From NCBI GenBank assembly GCA_031394045.1, contig JANMWN010000131.1, positions 1 to 17,977 of the forward strand: a stretch of 17,977 nt of DNA, written 5' to 3'. A program made the translations under genes and the position numbers. The notes below the pieces were generated by a model, which was not told the DNA's origin, did no database searches, and worked only from the letters and a program-made list of their open reading frames with translations. The DNA comes from JANYIP01 sp031394045 (lineage in GTDB: Bacteria > Actinomycetota > Actinomycetes > Prado026). This document shows, piece after piece, positions 5,185 through 11,657 of this stretch; positions within the stretch are counted from its first letter, which is position 1, and every line of letters begins with the position of its first letter.

Positions 5185-7758
5185 GTGTCCGGGGCGCAGC
5201 TGCGGATCTACCTCGGCGCGGCCCCGGGGGTGGGCAAGACGTACGCCATGCTCGCCGAGGGGCACCGCCGGCTCGAACGTGGGGCCGACGTCGCCGTGGG
5301 CCTCGCGGAGGACCACGGGCGGGTACACACCGCGGAGCTGCTGCACGGGCTGGAGGTCGTGCCCAGGCGGACTTTCTCCGTGCAGGGCAAGGACTTCAGC
5401 GATCTCGACCTCGACGCCGTGCTGCTTCGCAGTCCCACGCTCGTGCTGGTCGACGAGCTGGCGCACACCAACCCGGCGGGCGGCCGGAACACGCACCGCT
5501 GGCAGGACGTCGAAGAGCTCCTGGCGGCCGGCATCGAGGTGATCAGCACGCTCAACGTCCAGCAGCTCGAGTCCCTGTCCGACGCCGTCGCCGCGATCAC
5601 CGGCGTACGCCCGCAGGAGACCGTGCCCGACGAGCTCGTCCGCAGGGCCGACCAGATCGAGCTGGTGGACATGTCCCCGGAGGCGCTGCGCCGACGGGTG
5701 GCGCACGGCAACGTCTACGGGCCGGAGCAGGTGGACGCGGCGCTAGCGAACTACTTCCGGGTGGGCAACCTGACCGCCCTGCGCGAGCTCGCCCTGCTGT
5801 GGCTGGCCGACCGGGTCGACGAGGGGCTGGTGCGTTACCGCACGGAGCACAGCATCGAGGGCACCTGGGCTGCCCGCGAGCGGATCGTCGTCGCCGTCAA
5901 GGGTGGCGCAGCCAGCGACGCCCTGGTCCGCCGCGCGTCCCGGATCGCCGGCCGGGCCAGCGGCGCCGAGCTGCTGGCGGTGCACGTGGCCGCGTCCGAC
6001 GGGTTCGCTGCGCCGGCGCCCGAACGGCTCGCGTCGCTCGAGTCGCAGCGGATGCTGGTCGAGAACCTGGGCGGGTCGTTCCACACCGTGCTGGGTCCCG
6101 AGGTCGCGTCTGCCGTCCTCGAGTTCGCCCGTGGGGTCAACGCGACCCAGGTGGTGCTCGGGGCAGGTCCCGCGCGCCCGCTCCGGTCTCTTCTGGCGCC
6201 CGACGTGGTCGCCGGCGTGGTCAATGGTGCCGGGGACATCGACGTCCTGCTGGTCACCCGCGAGGGGGTCGACAGACCGGGCCGGGCGGACCCACGGCGA
6301 CAGGCTCCCGGCCGACGGGTGGGTCGGCAGCGCCTGATCGCCGGTGGCGCGCTCGCGGTCGCCGGTCCGGTGGCCCTGACCTGGGTACTGACCCTGCTGG
6401 CGGACCAGCTGTCCCTGCCCAGCGAGCTGCTCCTCATGCTGGCCCTGACGGTCGGAGTCGCGCTGCTCGGCGGACTCTGGCCGGCCCTGGCCAGCGCGGT
6501 GCTGGGCACGCTGCTGATCAACTTCTACTTCACGCCGCCGGTCCACACCTTCTCGATCGAGAAGCGGGAGAACGCGCTGGCGCTGGCGATCTTCGTGGGC
6601 GTCGCCGTCGCGGTCGCCAGCGTGGTCGATCTCGCCGCCCGGCGCAGTGCTGAGGCCACGCACAGCCAGTCGGAGGCCGCCACGCTCGGCACGCTGGCCG
6701 GGAGCGCGCTGCGCGGAGACGACAGCGTCGAGTCCCTGCTCGGGCAGCTCAGGACCACCTTCGCGATGGCGTCCGTGGGGTTGTTCGAGCGGGCCGACGA
6801 ACGCAGTCCCTGGCACCTGGTGGCGGCGGCCGGCGACGCTGCCGAGGCTGCCGACGCTGCCGACGCTGCCGACGCTGCCGACGCTGGTGGCTGGCCTGGA
6901 ACCGGCGACGTCGAGGCCGCGGTCTCGGCCGACCTCGTGGTGGTGGGGCGCGGACGCCCGCTGGCGGCGGACGACCAGCGGGTCCTGCAGGCGTACGCCG
7001 CGCACGTGGGCGTCGTCCTGCAGCGCGAGCGGCTCACCGCCCGGGCTCTGGAGGCCGACCGGCTCGAGCAGGGCAGCGCGATCCGTACCGCTCTGCTCGC
7101 CGCGGTCTCGCACGACCTGCGGACGCCCCTGGCCGGCATCAAGGCCGCGGTGAGCAGCCTGCGCCAGGAGGACGTCGAGTGGAGCAGCGACGACGAGGCG
7201 GCGCTCCTGGCCACCGTCGAGGAGTCGGCCGACCGGCTGACTGCGCTGGTCGCGAACCTGCTGGACATGAGTCGGCTGCAGACCGGCTCGGTGCAGCCAC
7301 AGCTTCGCCCGGTCGCGCTCGAGGAGATCGTCCCACCGGCCCTGCTCGGCGTCGACCCGGCCGCGGAGCTCGTGGTCCAGGTCCCCGAGTCGCTGCCGCT
7401 GATCGTCGGTGACGCCGGCCTGCTCGAACGCGTCGTTGCCAACCTGGTCGAGAACGCCGTACGCCACGGTGGTGTCAGGACTCCCGTGCTCGTGTCGGCC
7501 AGCGTCAGTGTCTTAGGCGACCATATGCAGGTGCGCATCGTCGACCGCGGGCCCGGCGTCCTAGACGCGGTCAAGGAGCAGATGTTCGCGCCGTTCCAGC
7601 GACTCGGCGACACCCCTTCGGGCTCTGGCGTCGGGCTCGGCCTCGCGGTGGCCCGTGGCTTCACCGAGGCCACCGGCGGGCGGTTGTGGGCCGAGGACAC
7701 CCCCGGCGGCGGGCTGACGATGGTGCTTGAGCTCCCCGTCGCGGCGGCGCCGGCGTGA
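5185..7758 (+). CDS. kdpD: Osmosensitive K+ channel sensor histidine kinase KdpD
   Basis: An 857-residue KdpD of normal family length that senses potassium limitation or turgor and phosphorylates KdpE. Domains in order: KdpD N-terminal ATPase-like domain with Walker A GAAPGVGKT (11-19) and LVDELAHTNPAG (88-99); universal-stress-protein-like domain (about 235-365); DUF4118 membrane region with four helices (about 385-480); a GAF-like region; then the kinase, with SHDLRTP (His643 phosphorylation site), N-box NLVENAVRHGG (753-763) and DRGPG (787-791). A slippage-type AAD repeat (residues 552-566) sits in the GAF-like region. The USP domain is the c-di-AMP site in Staphylococcus KdpD; whether it is here is unknown. 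The GTG start is four bases after DUF3710 and the stop overlaps kdpE. Confidence 0.95.
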   Translation: MSGAQLRIYLGAAPGVGKTYAMLAEGHRRLERGADVAVGLAEDHGRVHTAELLHGLEVVPRRTFSVQGKDFSDLDLDAVLLRSPTLVLVDELAHTNPAGGRNTHRWQDVEELLAAGIEVISTLNVQQLESLSDAVAAITGVRPQETVPDELVRRADQIELVDMSPEALRRRVAHGNVYGPEQVDAALANYFRVGNLTALRELALLWLADRVDEGLVRYRTEHSIEGTWAARERIVVAVKGGAASDALVRRASRIAGRASGAELLAVHVAASDGFAAPAPERLASLESQRMLVENLGGSFHTVLGPEVASAVLEFARGVNATQVVLGAGPARPLRSLLAPDVVAGVVNGAGDIDVLLVTREGVDRPGRADPRRQAPGRRVGRQRLIAGGALAVAGPVALTWVLTLLADQLSLPSELLLMLALTVGVALLGGLWPALASAVLGTLLINFYFTPPVHTFSIEKRENALALAIFVGVAVAVASVVDLAARRSAEATHSQSEAATLGTLAGSALRGDDSVESLLGQLRTTFAMASVGLFERADERSPWHLVAAAGDAAEAADAADAADAADAGGWPGTGDVEAAVSADLVVVGRGRPLAADDQRVLQAYAAHVGVVLQRERLTARALEADRLEQGSAIRTALLAAVSHDLRTPLAGIKAAVSSLRQEDVEWSSDDEAALLATVEESADRLTALVANLLDMSRLQTGSVQPQLRPVALEEIVPPALLGVDPAAELVVQVPESLPLIVGDAGLLERVVANLVENAVRHGGVRTPVLVSASVSVLGDHMQVRIVDRGPGVLDAVKEQMFAPFQRLGDTPSGSGVGLGLAVARGFTEATGGRLWAEDTPGGGLTMVLELPVAAAPA
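6838..6882 (+). repeat. 9-bp tandem repeat GCTGCCGAC, five units
   Basis: Five units (the first ending GAG) encode Ala-Ala-Glu then four Ala-Ala-Asp in KdpD. Repeats are in frame, so unit number can change without breaking the gene. Read on the minus strand the unit is GTCGGCAGC, matching seven of nine bases of the repeat at 1655-1708. Confidence 0.95.
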
Positions 7759-8429
7759 CGCGGGTGCTGGTCGTCGACGACGAGCCGCAGATCGCGCGGG
7801 CCCTGGCGATCAACCTGCGGGCCCGGCACTACGAGGTCGACATCGCGGGTACGGGGGAGGCGGCCCTGGCGCTGGCGGCCGAACGACCTCCTGACGTCGT
7901 CGTGCTCGACCTCGGCCTGCCCGCCCTGGACGGGTTCGACGTCATCCGGGGCCTGCGCGGCTGGTCGAAGGTGCCGATCCTGGTGCTGTCCGCCCGGCAG
8001 GACTCCTCCGACAAGGTCGAGGCGCTCGACCTTGGTGCGGACGACTACGTCACCAAGCCGTTCGGGATGGACGAGCTGCTGGCCCGGCTGCGGGCCGCCA
8101 TCCGCAGGGGCGCGCCGGGCGAGGACCTGCCCGTGGTCACGACTGAGACGTTCACCGTCGACCTCGCGGCCAGGAGGGTCACCCGCGCGGGCGTCGACGT
8201 GCGGCTGACCCCGACGGAGTGGCATCTGCTTGAGGTGCTGGTTCGCAACAGCGGTCGGCTGGTCTCGCAGCGGCAGCTGCTCCAGGAGGTCTGGGGCCCG
8301 GCGTACGAGCGTGAGACCAACTACCTGCGGGTCTACTTCGCCCAGCTGCGGCGCAAGCTCGAGGATGACCCGTCGAGACCGAGGTACCTGGTGACCGAGC
8401 CCGGGATGGGCTACCGGTTCGAGCCCTGA
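7755..8429 (+). CDS. kdpE: KdpE-type response regulator (OmpR/PhoB family)
   Basis: A 224-residue two-domain response regulator. The receiver domain (1-118) has the acidic pair Asp8/Asp9, the phosphoacceptor Asp52 in LDLGLPALDG, Ser79 at the Thr/Ser position and Lys101 in VTKPFG. The C-terminal winged-helix DNA-binding domain (about 125-224) ends with NYLRVYFAQLRRKLEDDPSR and GMGYRF, typical of KdpE. The GTG start overlaps the kdpD stop by four bases, so it is translated together with its kinase. Its usual target, the kdpFABC promoter, is not in this window. The 3' end overlaps the convergent hydrolase gene by 19 bases. Confidence 0.95.
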   Translation: MTRVLVVDDEPQIARALAINLRARHYEVDIAGTGEAALALAAERPPDVVVLDLGLPALDGFDVIRGLRGWSKVPILVLSARQDSSDKVEALDLGADDYVTKPFGMDELLARLRAAIRRGAPGEDLPVVTTETFTVDLAARRVTRAGVDVRLTPTEWHLLEVLVRNSGRLVSQRQLLQEVWGPAYERETNYLRVYFAQLRRKLEDDPSRPRYLVTEPGMGYRFEP

Positions 8430-9136
8430 CCTGTGGCGCGGCGCCAGGCGTTGACGGCGGCGCGCCCGAGCGCGGCCCGGTCGGTCACGGGTGGAGGGAC
8501 GACTGTCAGGGCGGCCGTTGGGACCAGACCGGCCCACTCCCGAGCCACCGCGAGCGGGTGGAAGGCATCCGACTCGAGGGCGACGATCCCGGCGGGGACG
8601 TCGACCGCAGCGAGGTCGCGCAGGCTCGGACCTGCGGACCGCGAGGTGGCCAGCAGCGCCTGGACGAGCTCGACCTGCTGGTACGACGGCCAGGCGCTGG
8701 CGAGCTCCGCAGCGACCCAGGCGTCCGGCGCGTCGTCCGGCGTGGACCGGAGCCGTTCGAGAACAGATGGCAGTCCGGCAACCTCGAGCTCATCGGCCGC
8801 GAGCGACGACAGCGCGGCGACCGTACCCGGCGGACCGGTCCACGCAGGCATCACCAGCAGCACCCCGGCCAGCCCCGGTCGCGACGCAGCGACGTGCACC
8901 GCAGCGTGCGCACCGAGCGAGACGCCGCCCACGAGCTGCGCCCGGTGCTCGTCGACCAGCGCGGCCAGCCGGGCCGTGACCACGGAGATGTCGCCGGTAC
9001 GGTCCTCGAAGGTGACCAGACCGTAGCCGGCCTCGCGCAAAGGGTCCGCGAAGGCCCGCGCGACGAAGTCCGCGCATGAGCCCGACCCGTGGGCCACGAC
9101 GGCAACTGGCGGCACAACGCGATGTTCGTACGCCAC
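8411..9136 (-). CDS. Alpha/beta-hydrolase-fold protein
   Basis: A 241-residue protein with an alpha/beta hydrolase core. VAVVAHGSGS (oxyanion strand, HGSGS at 16-20) precedes the nucleophile elbow GVSLG with Ser73, and a later strand IVALESDAFHPLAVA may carry the remaining catalytic residues. Substrate unknown. It occupies the place of Rv2695c in the M. tuberculosis block but lies here in the opposite orientation to its forward neighbours. The open frame reaches 9181, which would overlap the divergent OB-fold gene; GTG 9136 avoids that overlap and GTG 9115 is also possible. No clear ribosome-binding site decides between them. Confidence 0.75.
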   Translation of the reverse strand: MAYEHRVVPPVAVVAHGSGSCADFVARAFADPLREAGYGLVTFEDRTGDISVVTARLAALVDEHRAQLVGGVSLGAHAAVHVAASRPGLAGVLLVMPAWTGPPGTVAALSSLAADELEVAGLPSVLERLRSTPDDAPDAWVAAELASAWPSYQQVELVQALLATSRSAGPSLRDLAAVDVPAGIVALESDAFHPLAVAREWAGLVPTAALTVVPPPVTDRAALGRAAVNAWRRATGQGSNR

Positions 9137-9141
9137 CGGGC

Positions 9142-9147
9142 TAGCCT
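9142..9147 (+). promoter_or_regulatory. Putative -10 box for a leaderless OB-fold gene transcript
   Basis: TAGCCT lies six bases before ATG 9154 and no ribosome-binding site is present, as expected for a leaderless transcript. It sits in the palindrome GGCTAGCC (9140-9147), next to the start of the divergent hydrolase gene. Confidence 0.5.
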
Positions 9148-9153
9148 TGGGCC

Positions 9154-9558
9154 ATGACCGAAGGTCCGCGAGCTGCCGCACCAGCCGACGACGCCCCCAG
9201 CCGCAATGTCTTCAAGCGCGCACTGGACCGGCTGACGTCGACCAGCGAGGAGCTCGACGCGCGCGAGCTACTGGAGGAGAGCCTCGACCGAGGGTCCACC
9301 CCGGTGGGCCGCTGCCGTGCCGGCGAGCGGGTCTCGGTCTCCGGGACCCTGCGTGCGCTCACGCTGCGGCCGGTCGGCGGCGTACCCGCCCTCGAGGCCG
9401 AGCTGTACGACGGGAGCGGCACCCTCACCCTGATCTGGCTGGGCCGTCGTCGCATCGTCGGCGTCGACCCCGGTCGCAACATCTCGGTGCACGGGAGGGT
9501 GACCCAGCAGAACGGGCACCGGGTGATGTTCAACCCGGCCTACGAGCTGCGTAAGTGA
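9154..9558 (+). CDS. OB-fold nucleic-acid-binding domain protein
   Basis: A 134-residue protein with a polar N-terminus (1-40) and an OB-fold domain (about 45-134). The readable OB strands are GERVSVSGTLRAL, LEAELYDGSGTLTLIWLGRR and NISVHGRVTQQNGHRVMFNP, the pattern of RecG/aspartyl-tRNA-synthetase-like OB folds and of Rv2694c. Nucleic acid binding is likely from the fold; the biological role is unknown. Its stop overlaps the DUF3159 start by four bases (GTGA), so the two are co-translated, an arrangement kept across Actinobacteria. Confidence 0.85.
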   Translation: MTEGPRAAAPADDAPSRNVFKRALDRLTSTSEELDARELLEESLDRGSTPVGRCRAGERVSVSGTLRALTLRPVGGVPALEAELYDGSGTLTLIWLGRRRIVGVDPGRNISVHGRVTQQNGHRVMFNPAYELRK

Positions 9559-10259
9559 GCGAGGCGGAGACCCCGACCAGCGACCCGGGAGCAACGACAG
9601 ACCGGGTCGCTGCGTTCGTCGAGGAGTGGGACCTCCGCTCGGCGATCGGTGGTATCCGCGGCCTGATCGACAGCGGCCTGGCCTCGACCGTTTTCGTCGC
9701 GGTGTACGCCCTGGGCGGGCGACGGCTGGGGCCTGCGATCTGGGCCGCGGTCGGCATCACGGTGGCCCTGCTGGTGCTTCGTGCGATCCGGCGCGAGCCG
9801 TTGCGGCAGGCCGCCAGCGGCGTGCTCGCCGTCGGGATCAGCGCCCTGATCGCCGTGGTGACGGGGCGGGCAGCCAACTTCTTCGCGATCGGGATCATCG
9901 TCCAGATCCTGTACGCGATCGCGTACCTCCTGTCGCTGATGGTGCGCTGGCCGCTCATGGGGGTCATGGTCGGACCCCTCACCGGCGAGGGGATGAGCTG
10001 GCGGTCCGACCCACCCCGGTGCCGGGCGTACTGGTGGTGCAGCTGGATCTGGTTCGCCGTCTTCGCCGTGCGCACGGCCGTCCAGCTGCCGCTCTACCTC
10101 AACGACCAGGTCGTCACCCTCGGCGTGGCCAAGATCGCGATGGGGTGGCCGCTGTTCGCGCTGGCCGGCCTCGGGTCCTGGCTGATCCTGCGGCGGGTGC
10201 CCGCGACCGTCCCGCCGGGCACAGCGCCCGTCGTGGAGCTCAGCCCTGATGAGGGCTGA
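9555..10259 (+). CDS. DUF3159 family integral membrane protein
   Basis: A 234-residue membrane protein. After a soluble N-terminus with GGIRGLIDSGLAS (about 32-44), it shows about five to six hydrophobic helices between residues 40 and 215, including a Trp-rich WWCSWIWF segment. This is the DUF3159 (Rv2693c) family, of unknown function, constantly found next to the ceoB/ceoC potassium genes. It overlaps the OB-fold gene by four bases at its start and the convergent ceoC gene by 20 bases at its end, where both stop codons lie in one palindrome. Confidence 0.88.
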   Translation: MSEAETPTSDPGATTDRVAAFVEEWDLRSAIGGIRGLIDSGLASTVFVAVYALGGRRLGPAIWAAVGITVALLVLRAIRREPLRQAASGVLAVGISALIAVVTGRAANFFAIGIIVQILYAIAYLLSLMVRWPLMGVMVGPLTGEGMSWRSDPPRCRAYWWCSWIWFAVFAVRTAVQLPLYLNDQVVTLGVAKIAMGWPLFALAGLGSWLILRRVPATVPPGTAPVVELSPDEG

Positions 10260-10261
10260 GC
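10238..10261. terminator. Perfect 10-bp palindromic hairpin in the DUF3159/ceoC overlap
   Basis: GCTCAGCCCT, loop GATG, AGGGCTGAGC. The arms are exact reverse complements. Both stop codons (plus TGA 10257-10259, minus TGA 10242-10240) lie in the stem at symmetrical places. No U-tract follows on either strand, so if it terminates transcription it does so as the U-less hairpin type described for Actinobacteria, and it would work in both directions. Confidence 0.7.
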
Positions 10262-10905
10262 ATCTCCTGCAGCGCTTCCTCGGAGTCGGCTGACGCCACG
10301 AAGAGCAGCTCGTCACCGGACTCGATGGAGTCGTCGGGGGACGGCGTGATGACGCGCCCGTCGCGCAGGATCGCGACCAGCGAGACGTCCGGGGGCCACT
10401 GCACCTCGCCGACGCGGCTGCCGATGTACGGCGACGAGGTCGGCATCGTCAGCTCGACCAGGTTGGCGTTGCCCTGCCGGAAGGTCATGAGCCGGACCAG
10501 GTCGCCGACGCTGACCGCCTCCTCGACGAGAGCGGACAGCATCCGCGGCGTCGAGACGGCGACGTCGACGCCCCACGACTCGTTGAACATCCACTCGTTC
10601 TTGGGGTGGTTGACCCGGGCGACGACGCGGGGGACGCCGTACTCGGTCTTGGCCAGCAGCGAGACGACGAGGTTGACCTTGTCGTCGCCGGTCGCGGCGA
10701 TCACCACCTGGCAGGTGGCGAGGTCGGCCTTCTCAAGGACCGCCAGCTCGCAGGCGTCGGCGACGAACCACTGCGCGCCCGGGATGCTGTCGGGGCGTAC
10801 CGAGGCCGGGTCCTTGTCGACCAGCATCACTTCGTGGCCGTTCTCGGTGAGCTCGGCCGCGATCGAACGACCGACCTTGCCCGCTCCGGCGATGGCGACT
10901 CGCAT
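10240..10905 (-). CDS. ceoC: TrkA/RCK-family potassium uptake regulatory protein (CeoC-like)
   Basis: A 221-residue cytoplasmic RCK protein: an N-terminal Rossmann fold with GAGKVG (7-12) and the acidic VDKD at the end of the second strand, which bind NAD(H) or nucleotides; then VVIAATGDDKVNLVVSLLAKTEY; then a C-terminal RCK_C (TrkA_C) domain (about 135-221). Such subunits gate potassium channels or transporters in response to nucleotides. By position next to DUF3159 and by the VNHPKNEWMFNESWGVDVAVSTPR segment it corresponds to CeoC (Rv2692). ATG 10905 follows GAGGAG that overlaps the ceoB stop, 12 bases downstream of ceoB, so the two are co-transcribed. Confidence 0.9.
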   Translation of the reverse strand: MRVAIAGAGKVGRSIAAELTENGHEVMLVDKDPASVRPDSIPGAQWFVADACELAVLEKADLATCQVVIAATGDDKVNLVVSLLAKTEYGVPRVVARVNHPKNEWMFNESWGVDVAVSTPRMLSALVEEAVSVGDLVRLMTFRQGNANLVELTMPTSSPYIGSRVGEVQWPPDVSLVAILRDGRVITPSPDDSIESGDELLFVASADSEEALQEMLSPHQG

Positions 10906-10917
10906 CAGCAGGTCTCC

Positions 10918-11586
10918 TCAGTGCTCTTCGCTGGGGGGAGCCTCGTCGTGCGTGCGCTCGACCAGGCCCAGGTCGGACTCGCGGGCCAGCACGTGGAGCA
11001 GGTCGCCCTCCTGGAGGACGGTCTCGTGGCCGGGGATCATGCCCTCGCCCAGCCTGGTCAGGAAGGCGACCCGGGCCGAGGTCAGGTCCTCGATGCGGCT
11101 GAGCAGCTGCCCGATCCAGGCCGGCGAGTAGTGCACCTCGGCCAGCCGGACGGTGCCGCTCGCGTCGCGCCACTCGCTCTCGGCGCCCTGGGGCCGGATC
11201 CGTCGCAGCACCTGGTCGGCGGTCCATCGCACGGTGGCGACGGTGGAGATGCCGAGGCGCTGGTAGACCTCCGCGCGGCGGGGGTCGTAGATGCGGGCGA
11301 CGACGTTCTCGACGCCGAACGTCTCGCGAGCGACCCGGGCCGCCACGATGTTCGAGTTGTCGCCGCTGCTGACCGCCGCGAAGGCCGCCGCGCGCTCGAT
11401 GCCGGCGTCGACGAGGACCTCGCGGTCGAAGCCGACCCCGGTAACGGTCCGGCCTCCGAAGCTGGGTGGCAGCCGGCGGAACGCGGCGGTCTCCTGGTCG
11501 ATGACGGACACGGAGGCACCCTCGGCGTCGAGCGTCTCGGCGAGGGTCGAACCGACGCGGCCGCAGCCCATGATCACAACATGCAC
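10918..11586 (-). CDS. ceoB: TrkA/RCK-family potassium uptake regulatory protein (CeoB-like)
   Basis: A 222-residue RCK subunit, paralogous to the following gene. The Rossmann motif is GCGRVG (7-12) with VIDQE at the second strand; AFAAVSSGDNSNIVAARVARETFGV is the strongly conserved part and matches CeoB (Rv2691). A C-terminal RCK_C domain (about 140-215) ends in an acidic tail. The start is GTG 11586 (an in-frame ATG follows five codons later), with no Shine-Dalgarno visible. It is the first gene of a two-gene minus-strand operon and is divergent from the KimA-like permease across 71 bases. No TrkH/TrkG membrane subunit is nearby. Confidence 0.9.
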   Translation of the reverse strand: MHVVIMGCGRVGSTLAETLDAEGASVSVIDQETAAFRRLPPSFGGRTVTGVGFDREVLVDAGIERAAAFAAVSSGDNSNIVAARVARETFGVENVVARIYDPRRAEVYQRLGISTVATVRWTADQVLRRIRPQGAESEWRDASGTVRLAEVHYSPAWIGQLLSRIEDLTSARVAFLTRLGEGMIPGHETVLQEGDLLHVLARESDLGLVERTHDEAPPSEEH

Positions 11587-11644
11587 GGCCGCTAGCGTGC
11601 CACATCCGGTGTGGGTCCTGCGTACGTACCCGACCTTCGCACCC

Positions 11645-11650
11645 TACGAT
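11645..11650 (+). promoter_or_regulatory. Putative -10 box for a leaderless permease transcript
   Basis: TACGAT is followed by seven bases and GTG 11658, with no ribosome-binding site. It lies in the short divergent region shared with ceoB. Confidence 0.55.
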
Positions 11651-11657
11651 CGCCCCC

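Noticed and set aside
1655..6882. 9-bp tandem repeats as a CRISPR array
   Set aside because: Units are contiguous with no spacers, and are in-frame codon repeats inside genes.
5743..8537. Long minus-strand open frames (574 and 670 codons) opposite kdpD/kdpE
   Set aside because: They are antisense shadows caused by very high GC at third codon positions; kdpD and kdpE on the plus strand show complete domain motifs, while these frames resemble no family.
11591..11603. A third copy of the inverted-repeat core (GCTAGCGTGCCAC) in the ceoB/permease gap
   Set aside because: Only 13 bases with one mismatch to 201-213; such matches are expected by chance in a GC-rich window of this length.
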